Shown piece after piece: positions 10,186 to 20,132 of a DNA stretch of 64,000 nt. The translations under genes were made by a program, and so were the position numbers. The stretch's first letter is position 1; each line of letters begins with the position of its first letter. The stretch is from Sphaerolaimus hirsutus (Eukaryota > Nematoda > Chromadorea > Monhysterida > Sphaerolaimidae), in contig OZ038456.1 in the NCBI GenBank assembly GCA_964036195.1, forward strand, positions 16,678,001 through 16,742,000, read 5' to 3'. The notes beneath the pieces were generated by a model. It ran no database searches. It was given only the letters and a program-made list of their open reading frames with translations, and was not told where the DNA came from.

Positions 10186-11283
10186 TGTAACATTATCGTA
10201 AAATGTAAAAACCTATAATATTAAAGTTAACTTTCTTATGTTCTCTTTTATATTCAATTAATTCAACTCGTCAAGATTTCATTCATATTTACATTCCCAT
10301 TTTAACATCTTCACCTTCACCAATTAATATCTCAAGCGATGTTGTTTACAACGTGCGCTTCACATCGTTCACATATTTAGATCTTAGTCATTGCTCACAT
10401 TCCGCCACATTTCCTTGACAAGCAGCACGCATATACGCCGTCATGTTTATGTTAAGCAGCGGGCCCGCCCCGAGCAGGGCGCCGGGCCCGCGCGCCATTT
10501 CAAATGCTGTCTGGCTTGTCTCACATTTTCACTATCTTGCCAGTTTAGCTCGCTTTTCATCGGAGAAGCGAGCGGGCAAGGATTGAACTTTCACAATTGG
10601 AAATGTTGGGTAAAAATCGGAGATTAGAGCCGACCGATTGGCGCCAAACAAATCGCCATCGGTCTGGCCCTTAAAAAGCCGATTTCACAGCTAGAATCGG
10701 CAGTGTTTGCAACCTCGTCAACTTCACACGAATCTCTTCCTAGGATCTAAATAAGCGCCGTAGTCACTTTATTAAGTCGCTTGTTTTTGGTGCTAAGTTT
10801 AACGCTTGGTGCTCTAAGTCACCTCAGTGCTTTATTTCACACCAGCGCTGTTTGAGGTGCTTTATTCACAACCGCGCCACTTAATTCTCGCCTTTTGTCG
10901 TAATTAAGTGCCTTCTTTTAATTGCCTTATTTCTCCGGTAATTAGAGCTTCTTTTAAGTTTTATTTAAGTAATTAATTTAGTTGTAAATTAATTCCTTTG
11001 TTTACGTATATTTTTATATATATTTTATTTACATTTAATTCTTTGTATTTAATCGCCTAAATAAAAGCGTTCGTCAAAACCTTTGGTAAACAATCTAAAT
11101 TTGCTTCACACTAACTCACGTCAATTCACTTCAACTCAACTAATCACATTTGATAAAATAACGGAACGTCAACTAGAGACGACGCTTCACGTCAACTTTC
11201 ACTTGTTCACATTTGTCCTCTTCCTCGGTTAGGAATAGGAACTGGTTCACAAGTCACTTCAACAAGTTCCGTATTATTTTACA
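10186..11283 (+). repeat. 3' LTR of BEL/Pao element (1098 bp)
   Basis: The proposed start TGTAAC at 10186 and end TTACA at 11283 form a 5-bp inverted terminus (TGTAA/TTACA), and a short purine-rich stretch (CGGGAG) lies just upstream at 10178-10183. The 3' end is fixed by identity with the 5' LTR; the 5' boundary is inferred from the inverted ends. The LTR holds about 13 TCACA words and an AATAAA at 11060-11065. Confidence 0.8.
11060..11065 (+). terminator. Polyadenylation signal in LTR
   Basis: AATAAA lies 218 bases before the LTR end, the only clear hexamer in the 3' third of the LTR. Its use is inference from position. Confidence 0.45.
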
Positions 11284-12632
11284 AGGGGGGTGCCCGCTAG
11301 GGTATATATAGTAAATACTTGGGGGCACCCTCACACAAGATGAGAGCCTAACAGGTTGCATGTGGGATTTGTAAAATACAATAAAGTGATTTTCTCATTT
11401 ATATTTTCCACCAGTTTATTACTGCAGTTACTTGGGCAAACCGGCGTGTTTCATGGGCGCATGGGCGTGTGTAATGATACAAAGTGTTTCATGCGCTTGC
11501 ATGTTTCATTGGATCCTCCCCTTGAGATCCGTGAGATAGTGATTAACATCCATAAAATGCGTGGATTTTCTGTAAAATATCAGAAGGCATTTGTAAAACA
11601 TTTTTCTCCGACGACCACCCGCGCGAATGCCAACCCTAATCTCGCACAATTTCGTTGAAAATGCAAGTTGTGAGATTGATATTTTTCAAGCGACCGCGTT
11701 TATTAGGTGCACAGATTTTTTACGAACACGGTGGACTGTAAACAGATTTGATAAATACGTCAAACCGCGCACAAGTATCGTAAAAAATGTTTAAACGCAT
11801 ACCACATGAACCCACTGACGCTTAAATATTTAGACAGTTGATGCCAGTTGAATGAAACCAATTATTTATCAGAAAATGACAGCCACCGTCGAAATTTTTA
11901 TGAAAATGAAAAGTACACACACACGTCGTGATTTTCGATCAAGCGTGAAAAAATCACTGTACACGCCCATATTCGGGCATGTACTAGTTTTTGACCGCAT
12001 AACGTCATGTCTACATTAGTAATCATATTTATGTACATTAACTCAAATTAAATAAATACGCATATACGCTACCGTAATGCCTATCGAAGAGCCCATGGGT
12101 GCTTCGCTTAACAGCAGTGCTTTCGAAATTGAAAAAAAACACACACGGAAACTGCCTCCTTGAGAGGCAATTAACCATAAATACACTGGCGCTAGGCACC
12201 ACTAAATAGTTTATACGTCAACTCAGGTTTTAGTTGACGGCTGGCGGGCCAATTTCCGAGATCACGAAAAGTTCGAAAAGGAATGAGTCAACTAAAATAT
12301 TAATTGAAACCAGTCGGCCCAGTTGACATCCGTTGTCATAAGGACTAGTGTGTGTATTTAGGGACATTCCTAAATACAACGCTTTTTTCCACAAAAGATA
12401 ATTGAAATGTGGCAGTCAAATATGGATGTCATACGGTGGCCAATTCCACACACTGTCATTTGGGTAGAAAATAATGTTTTCTTATCAGCTATTCTCCTGA
12501 TCAGACACCTTTTTACCTACTACTTTGAAGATCAACAGACAGGTCACTTTTCAAATGGCTTGAAATCATTTGCTATGACCTCGACTAAACCCACTTGTCA
12601 CCACTTGTACTTAGGAAAAGTTGTAGGTTTAC
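11284..12632. other. Intergenic stretch without recognisable gene
   Basis: No frame here has coding character. Near 12209-12350 there are several GTTGAC/GTCAAC words and an ACTAGTGTGTG, the words of the GTCAACTAGTG MITE family found at 59083-59309, so a decayed copy is likely. Confidence 0.4.
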
Positions 12633-13416
12633 CAGAGTTGTTAAAATACCGGTATTTTTGGAAAGTGTAAGTGTAAGTGTAAATACACTTTCCAAATTTT
12701 GAGTATGGATACAAAAAGTGTAAGGTATTTTAAAAATACCTAGGAAAGTGTAAAAAAGTGTAAGTGTAAAAAATTTTTAGAAAGATCTCACTGTTGAGCA
12801 TTAAAAAAACCCACTGTTTTCACCTTTAGATCACTTTATTTGTCATTTTCATGCCATATTTCACATTTTACTGCATTTTATAAAACATTTCAGACTAACA
12901 AATACTGTAGTGGTATGAAGTTCCCTAATAATGGCACTTTTTCAGTGTTGTTATTTTACTGATTAAGCAATGCGATACACATTGTTTAAATGCAAGAATG
13001 GACATGCAGCAAATGTCAATGCAAAAGCCAGTTGACTTTGTGTCCAGCTGGTGAATTTCCATTGATCTTGTCCTTTTTACGAAAGTATGATGAACTGTAG
13101 AATACCATAAGTACTGATAAAAGGTTGGATATCAAAGGCTAGTTTGTACATTTGTCATATTTTCAACATTCAATGCATAACTGCATGAGTGCACTGTGCA
13201 GTTATTTTCTGTACATGACCCTATTTTATGCTTTCTCAAAAGCATAAAACAGGGCCATCTGAAAGAAAAAATACACTTTCTGTACCCAGGTATTTTGCTC
13301 AGGAAAGTGTAAAACAAGTGTATGGGTATTTTATGAAAGTGTAAGTGTAAGTGTAAATATAAATACCCATTTACCCGGGTATTTCGGGTAAGTGTAAATA
13401 CACTTTCGCGACTCTG
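12633..13416. mobile_element. hAT-type MITE, AGTGTAA-word family
   Basis: Termini CAGAGTTGTTAAAATAC and, inverted, CAGAGTCGCGAAAGTGTATT are flanked by an exact 8-bp duplication AGGTTTAC (12625-12632 and 13417-13424). Both subterminal parts are packed with AGTGTAA/TTACACT words. No transposase frame is present, so the copy is non-autonomous. An 8-bp duplication is the hAT hallmark. Confidence 0.85.
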
Positions 13417-13836
13417 AGGTTTACTTGTCACTAACGTGTGGCAATGGCACCCCCCCCCCCCCCCGGTTTGAACGAACATGCATAAATAAATATAAGGCAA
13501 AAATCCGCATGGCTTTACCCCGGGGGGGGGGGGCTAATCAACAAAATACGGTAAGTAACACCACCTTTTACCTTACCTACATATTTACAACCCTGGAAAA
13601 GTGTCGCAAAACACAACAACTGAACAGAAACGAAATGTTGCGCAATTACAGCCAGCTGTGTCAAAAGGTGTCCATCTGAATTTTTATCACGGCGGCCGAA
13701 AAAAAGTTTACAATGGAGAGAAGAAGGGCCGGAGGAAACGCCGCTATGCTGCTAGTCATCTTTTGCATAGTTAGCGAAACGCTTTGAGTTTTTCCGAAGA
13801 GTTTGAATTACAGAGTGGCAAGGCAATGTAAATTGT

Positions 13837-14450
13837 AGTGATGGAATGGCGCCATTGGCGCTTGGCGCTCTTTTCTGTGGCACCATTATTTCTAATGGCG
13901 CCATGGCGCCCTTAGCGAATAACGTTTATTTTCCAACAGGTATATCAGACAGATGACAGTACTTTGTGATGTTATATATAGCCATAGAATGGCTGTGGAG
14001 CCATGGGGTAGCATCATAGTGGCGATTTCTGTCAAAATATCCATTTTATGGCAACTTGTTACGTATATTTGCTTCTGTCTAACGCTTTGTGAAGTGAAAT
14101 TGGGCATGGAATAGTGTTTAAATTAGGTTAACAGAAGTCTAAAAAATTGGCTGTAATTTTTCGCACTGTACAAGTATATGGTCGCATATTGCCTGGATAT
14201 CTATACTAAATAAACATATCACGGCTTATTATGACACAACAGCATGAACAAATGGGAGCTGTCATACTACAAAGACCTCAAAACTATTGAGAACACCATC
14301 AATGGTAATGTGTACATGAAATTGCGTGCTTGCGCACAAAAAAATGCAAAATACATAGTGCTTTGTACTAAAAGTTTTGGACGAGGTTTTAAAAAAACGG
14401 TGTCGATGGCCGGGTTTAAAAAACGTTTACATTAAAAAAAACCCTGGCCA
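13837..14450. mobile_element. Chimeric MITE: GGCGCC-word left end, GGCCATCC right end
   Basis: The left end TAGTGATGGAATGGCGCC belongs to the GGCGCC-word family (compare 59503-59645), whereas the interior (about 13935-14390) matches the interior of the element at 25593-26260, including a phrase about 'atggctgtggagccatgggg', and the right end carries CTGGCCATCC. The boundaries are approximate. Confidence 0.6.
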
Positions 14451-14510
14451 TCCTTAATCCACATCAACAAACAGGAAACCAAACCATCGCAGCAAGCGCA
14501 CACCAAACAG

Positions 14511-17500
14511 GTTACTTGTCAAGAGAATATTGACAAATTGCAAGTTGTCAACGAGGGGAGCATACAATGCGGCTTGTCAGAAGCGCTCAGCTGCATAGAG
14601 AAAGCTGCCAACATGGTCAGGGACGTATTCGAGCGCGAGTATGGCGATTTTTTGGAGTATAGACTTTCCAAGTGCTTCACCACTGACAAAGAGTGAGCGT
14701 TTTTACACTGCGGCGAAGCACATTAGTTGACGGCCGAAATCTCGCAAAGTGATAAATCTGTTTTCAACGCATTTCAGTTTACCATAACGACTCGATTTTC
14801 GATTTTGTCAACAGTGGTTGACAAACTCCTCATTACCGTTTGAGTTTTCCGGAATTATGAATTGTCAGTTACTGTTTGCATAGAGCGAAAATGATTCAAT
14901 ATACCCCCAAAGCTGATTTATCAGTACCCGAAATTTTGAATCTAAACTACATAGTGTGTTTTGGTCGATTTTGTAGGACTACCTGGAGATGTAGAAATAC
15001 GACTTTTACTCCATCTTACATCACTGCGCAGAAATATCCGCTCATCGAAACAGTGCTACCGCGATCGACAAAACGATCAGATCACAGGCCCGGAGAGCGA
15101 CAAAGAGTGCAAATACTGCGACATAATGGCGTCTTACATGGATGAAAATTACCTTACAGGCACCGGCATGGACTGGTCCGCAGTGTGGGTGAAAAGCGAC
15201 AAAAATTCGACAAAAACAAACTGACAATAAGAAATGGATGCGTCATAGACATTTTACACGCATCCACATGCCCTATTCGTGTCAACGACAATTTTGGCTA
15301 ATTAATTGATTTCAACTTTACCGTGTGATAGAGCATGGTAATTTTGTATTTAAAACTTAATTTTCACTGTTTGTAATATTTAAGTACGATGCTTTGAATT
15401 TCTTTTTGTTATTTAGTTGACATTCAGTTGACACAATTTTGCGATGTCAACTAGTGCGCGCAAGCCCAATTACACCAAATTAGAAAACGCGCATCATCGC
15501 ACAACCAAAGACAATCCAAAAAATACACCACGAGCGCTCTGACCCAAACGGGACATGCCACGGGCCGCTACAATTCGGCAAGTTGTTCAACGAGACGAGC
15601 GAATGTTTCGGCGCGCGGCTGAGTGGCGCCCAGCTGGATGCCGCCGGCCAGGCGGATAGAAGTGAATTGGCTGACAAAAAACTCAGGTGGTTCTGGGGTG
15701 GATGGATGGAGGCAACTATTTCTCATTACAAGCTATGTTGTCACCTAATTGACAATGAGGCATTTTTTACATTTACCGTATGTGCTTGAATAATTCCCCC
15801 CTGTTAGATGGGCGAGGAACCCCCCCCTCGAATAATCCCCCCTTTAGGCATATGATAAATTTGTTGTGTATAATTTGAACAAAAATTACATGTTATGCTT
15901 TGAACAAGGCATATTCCGTAAAATGAGTTGAGAGCGTGAAAATTTTGACGAAAAAATAATTCCCCCCTAAATAGTCCCCCCTCAAAAAGTCTTGACAGTA
16001 AAATAATTTTCCAGGGGAAATATTCGAGCAAATGCGGCAAATAAAGTAGCTGAACGAGCAAATGCGCAAAGGCTGAACAAGCACCAAACGGTCCAAATTT
16101 CGAAGACCAGCAGCCAGTTCCGCAAATTGAGACGTGAGAAGTAAAATGGCAAATGCTAAGTGAAATGAGAAGCGAATTCAGAACGAAATTGGCAAAAGCG
16201 AAAGGAAAGTACTTCTTGTTTTTATTTTTTCACTTAGCATTTGCCACTTTACTTGCCATTTTACTTCTCACTTCTCATATTGCGGAACTGGCACCAGTTC
16301 CATCGGTGAACCATCATTCAACACGCGCAGGGGTCGCTCGGGCCGGGCGTTCATGACCGCCAGCAGCCGCATAGACTTCTGCTTCAAGCAGAACGCGCAG
16401 CGGGCCACAGTTTCCCGGGCGTGCTTCATCGAGCAGACCGACGGGCTGACGCACATGCCCAACTACTGCTCCACCGTGAACAGGTGCATGGCGCTGGCTA
16501 GCAGGTGAGCGCGGCACGTGCTTCTGGGGGCAGTTGTTAATGCGTATTTACGTTTACTCAAAAAACATACTAGAGTACCGAGTAAATACACATATGCATA
16601 CTTTGAAAAAACGTATGGGTACTCACCCTTAATTTTTGAGAGTACTCGAGTACAGTCGAGTAATCTTTGCGAGAACAGAAAGAGTAATTCTACCATTCGG
16701 GACCCCTGCTTTCTAAAATAGTTATTAAAAGAAAGAAAACGCCTTTTTGTTGTTCAGGCTAAATATTCATAACGCTTTTTCCAGAAAGAAATGGTAATTT
16801 TACTCGCTTTTACACTTTCCTGAGAATAATATACTCACATTTACGCTTTCTGGGCAGAAAAAGTATTTTACTCTCATTTAGTCACAAGTAAAAGTAAACA
16901 ATTTTTACTTTACGCTTTCTGTACTCAGGTGTGTAAAAGTACTCGGGCAGACCCGGACCCTGTAAACTGTTTAATGTCACGCAGTGTCAAAAGCCATGTA
17001 AAGTGCCCTGCAAAATGTGAAATGTCATGCAGTGTAAAAAGTCAATGTAAAATTCCATGTAGGGTTCAAACGATATGACTTTTCGATATCAATATTCGAT
17101 ATTCGATATTTTTTGCTGAAACTCGATATTCGATATCGATACGATATGGAACCTCGATATCGATATTCGATATTAAAAAATGGTCGATATTCGATATTTC
17201 GATATTTTCGATTTTCGATATTGCTATTTGCTTTTGGTATAGCAAGACAAATTTCAAGTGGCATATTGTATTTCCATGTGGTTGCACACATGGTTAATCA
17301 TCTCTTTACTGAAATGTGAATGGTACACGTGATTTTATAAAGGTTTACATCAGTCAAAAGTAGAAAATGGAAGAAAAACATGATGAATCAAAGTGTATAA
17401 TGCAAACAACAATTGGTAGATATTACAGTTCATACTTATAACCAAAGTGCTTTATGCATGTTGCAAAAAATACCATATCAGCATTTTCAGGCTTCAAATT

Positions 17501-19792
17501 TAGCACTCCAACAAAAATTACATCATCAATATTGTACTTTTACTCATCAAATAAAATACTATAACTATATCAGATCAATCACAAATATCTCAAAATGAAA
17601 ATAATAACTTTTATTAGTGACACAATTCAGGTTCGATATATCGAAAAAATGGTCGATATTCGATATTTTTTCAAAATTTTCGATATCGATATTCAATATT
17701 CGATATTTTTTCAAAATTTTCGATATCGATATTCGATATTCGATATTGAAAAATGGTCGATATCCGATATTCGATATTCGATACGATATATCGTTTGAAC
17801 CCTAATTCCATGGAAAATGGCAAGGGTCATGCAAATGTCAAAATACATGTAAAATTGACGAATTTGCCATTTTACACTGGTTTTGACACTTTGCGAAACA
17901 TTTTACAGAGTCTGTGGGTGGCCCCTATAACCCAACTGAAACTAAATCAAAAGTGCCAAATTGAATTAGAACGTAAGGAGCCTGACACGGGTCAGGCATA
18001 AATGGCATCTAATCCGCTTGGCATCTGGACCCGGATAGCATGGATTTCTGCCTGCTTGGCATCTAGACCTGCTTGGCATCTATCCAATGCTGGATGCCAA
18101 GCGGACTGTGGCATAGATGCCAAACGGGCGGGTAGGGCCAGATGCCAAGCGGGCAGGGGGGTCTACATGTCCAGTGTATCATGTGCACAAAAAATATGAA
18201 TTCAAAATGTGTAAAAATTTCAATGTTTTTCCCAATTATTATTTTCAGGTGTCGAGTGTCTCTGATTTTTTTTATTTAAATGCAAATGTGAGTACAATTT
18301 GAAATGGGGAAGAAGGGTATATACATGCATGCCCATGTAAATTCATAAATACAATTCTTTAGTAACCCTGTAAGAGTGGCTACTAGAATAAATTTTTATC
18401 AAGCCATTTTTTTTTGTGGGAATTGCATTTTGGGACACCATGCATGTAAAAAGCCTCAGTGTTAAGGGGCAACACTCAAATTGATTGATCATTTTTCAAA
18501 ACAGCTTTGTAAACTTCCATGTGTATTGGGCCACCCTGTTCAAGTGGCTTTCAACATTGAGTTCCAGCAGTGTTCACATGGAATTTTAACACATTTACAG
18601 GGTGGCCTACATTAGTTTCCCAGTTTAGTGCATATGGCTAAATTTCAATCAAACACAGTATTTGGATGAACACACCACTAAATATATTGATCAATATTTT
18701 ATTTCAATTTCATATTTCAAATTGGCTGATTTTGAGAAAATTAAATTAAATATGATCCCAGAAAATCTGTTAAAAATATCGTATTTGACCATCTACTTCT
18801 AAGCCACCATGTACACAATATTCAATGCATATCTCACCACACTACCCAGATCAATTTGAGTGTTGCCCCTTAACACTGAGGCTTTTTACATACATGGTGT
18901 CCCAAAATGCAATTCCTACCAAAAAATGGCTTGATAAAAATTTATTCTAGTAGCCACTCTTACAGGGTTACTAAAGAATTGTATGTATGAATTGGCATGG
19001 GCATGCATGTATTTATCTACCCTTCTTCCCCATTTCAAACAGTACTCATATTTGCATTTAAATAAAAAAATCAGAGACACTTGACATCTGAAAACAATAA
19101 TTGGGAAAAACATTGAAATTTTTACACATTTTGAATTCATATTTTTTGTGCACATGATACACTGGACTGGATAAACACGTGTACTCCTATAAAAATAAGT
19201 TGCAGGGTGACAGGTTCAGCTAGTAATATTTCAGCTGTGCAAGTAAAGGTTCAGCATGAATTTTTGAAAAAACATTTTTTGTCAGAATCCCTTTTGGGAC
19301 ACCATGCATGAACAGGCGCGCAACAGCCCGCCATGAGGCACAGAGGCCATGAGGCCGTCTCGTGGGAGTGTGGGGGGGGTTCAGACCGCTTGGCATCTAC
19401 ACCCACACAGCATGGAGACCGCATGGCATCTATGGGACGATAGATGCCACGCGGGTCTAGATGCCATGCAGGCAGAAATCCATGCCACGCGGGTCCAGAT
19501 GCCATGCAGGTTTAGATGCCGAGCGGTGCAGACTCGCCTGACACACCAGTAAGCCTGAAATCGTCACTCAAAAGACCAAAAAATCAGTCTCAAATCACCC
19601 TCCCCCAGATCAACCAACAACAAGTGCGACAGCCAATCAGCGATCAGACGAATGTGCGCCTGCGCGACCGAATCTCGACCCGGCCGCGTTCGGTCATTCC
19701 AGCGGCAATTCGACGCGATCGTGGCCGACACCAGCGCGGGCAGGATGGACAGCGCAGAGTGCGCGCAGAAGCTCGGCACCGCGCTCGTCTAT
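14511..19792 (+). CDS. Unrecognised cysteine-rich protein gene, internal exons
   Basis: Six exons keep phase across GT-AG introns: 14511-14692, 15032-15188, 15484-15686, 16015-16116, 16298-16504 and 19609-19792. The exons are GC-richer than their surroundings, and the encoded stretch has many cysteines (for example CKYC, FCFKQN, MCACATESRPGRV), suggesting an extracellular disulfide-bonded protein. I do not recognise the family. Start and stop are not seen. Several acceptors have alternatives: the first exon could begin at 14475 and the third could begin later. The fourth intron is made of a MITE (16117-16297). The fifth intron (3.1 kb) holds three nested or adjacent elements. A seventh exon in matching phase may start at 20388, inside a palindromic element. 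Confidence 0.6.
15220..15465. mobile_element. GTCAACTAGTG-family MITE copy in intron
   Basis: The segment ends with TTTAGTTGACATTCAGTTGAC and GATGTCAACTAGTGCG, nearly the same as 55930-55980 in a Girdin-like gene intron on the other strand. The left boundary is uncertain. It sits about 18 bases from the proposed acceptor of the exon at 15484. Confidence 0.5.
15785..16005. mobile_element. C-run MITE (TCGAATAATCCCCCC words), degraded copy in intron
   Basis: The pieces AATTCCCCCC, CCTCGAATAATCCCCC and AATAATTCCCCCC occur in an intron between exons at 15686 and 16015. They match the CCTCGAAATACCCCCC family at 54946-55346. The ends are eroded. Confidence 0.5.
16117..16297 (+). mobile_element. Introner-like MITE forming a complete intron (181 bp)
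   Basis: The intron begins GTTCCGCAAATTGAG and ends CTCATATTGCGGAACTGGCACCAG in pieces that are mutual inverted repeats: CCAGTTCCGCAA on the left, TTGCGGAACTGG on the right, followed by AAGTAAAATGGC and its complement further in. Splicing exactly at its GT and AG joins phase 2 to phase 2. The palindrome extends over about 70 bp per arm. Confidence 0.75.
16530..16945. mobile_element. Degraded MITE of the GTAAACG/AGTAC-word family
   Basis: CAGTTGTTAATGCGTATTTACG starts a stretch dense in GTTTACTC, GAGTAC and GTAAAAGT words, as in the intact copy at 47171-47674. The right end is unclear. Confidence 0.55.
16950..17925. mobile_element. Introner-family MITE interrupted by a hAT MITE
   Basis: Left arm: GACCCGGACCCTGTAAACTG followed by AATGTCATGCAGTGT-type words. 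Right arm, after the insertion: TTTTACAGAGTCTGTGGGTG then GCCCC. These termini match the intron-forming elements at 37237-37445 and 38373-38668. Here the element lies inside a larger intron rather than defining it. The interrupting element is at 17060-17804. Confidence 0.7.
17060..17804. mobile_element. hAT-type MITE, CGATATCGATATT-word family
   Basis: Perfect termini TAGGGTTCAAACGATAT and its inverse are flanked by an exact 8-bp duplication ATTCCATG (17052-17059 and 17805-17812). About 150 bp inside each end is an array of GATATCGATATTCGATATT-like words; the middle is plain AT-rich sequence. Frames through the array only yield repetitive I/R/Y/S/D peptides and are not genes. Confidence 0.9.
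17989..19536. mobile_element. Large palindromic hAT-like element, GATGCC-word family
   Basis: An exact 8-bp duplication CCTGACAC flanks it (17981-17988 and 19537-19544). Each end has an array of TTGGCATCTAGACCC / GATGCCAAGCGG-like words (to about 18165 and from about 19385). Inside, 18165-18500 and 18856-19175 are long inverted arms of about 320 bp with minor differences, around a unique 350-bp loop. No transposase is visible. Confidence 0.8.
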
Positions 19793-20132
19793 GTGGGTAG
19801 AGGGGGTTGCCACCAGTTTGACCCTGGCGGGGGCTGGATAGGTGGATGATAGCTCCTCCGGATGGATAGAGGGCTGAATCTTTTGGAGAGCTGGGTGGCT
19901 CGGGGGGGGGGGGGGACAAATATATAGACTTTTCAAGGTGCAGAATGCAGAAGTGAAAAATTCGCTAAAAAGTGCCAAAATGGGTTAAAACAGCTGAAAA
20001 TAAATGTACATACCGATTTTAATTTTGTACAGCCGACTTTGAAGGTGACAATTGCCAAAATGGAGCAAAAATTGGGGACTCGAGACTCAAATTATTGCCC
20101 GAATTGACACTTGATTTTCAATGGGCGTGGGT

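Larger units (their letters stand above)
1..11283 (+). mobile_element. BEL/Pao LTR retrotransposon with envelope-like region (5' LTR truncated by window edge)
   Basis: The element consists of the last 98 bp of a 5' LTR, a tRNA-type primer site, one 9.7-kb open frame and a complete 3' LTR of about 1.1 kb. The order gag, aspartic protease, reverse transcriptase, Pao-type domain, RNase H, integrase is that of BEL/Pao elements; an envelope-like segment with a membrane anchor follows in the same frame. The 98 bp shared by the two LTRs (1-98 and 11186-11283) are identical and the main frame has no stop, so the insertion looks young and potentially active. The target duplication cannot be checked because the 5' end is outside the window. 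The five bases after the 3' LTR are AGGGG. Confidence 0.93.

Noticed and set aside
12633-13416. Telomere-like repeats (AGTGTAA, CCCCCC, ATATCG arrays)
   Set aside because: The arrays are short, occur in both orientations within defined transposon ends with 8-bp duplications, and do not form a uniform tandem tract.
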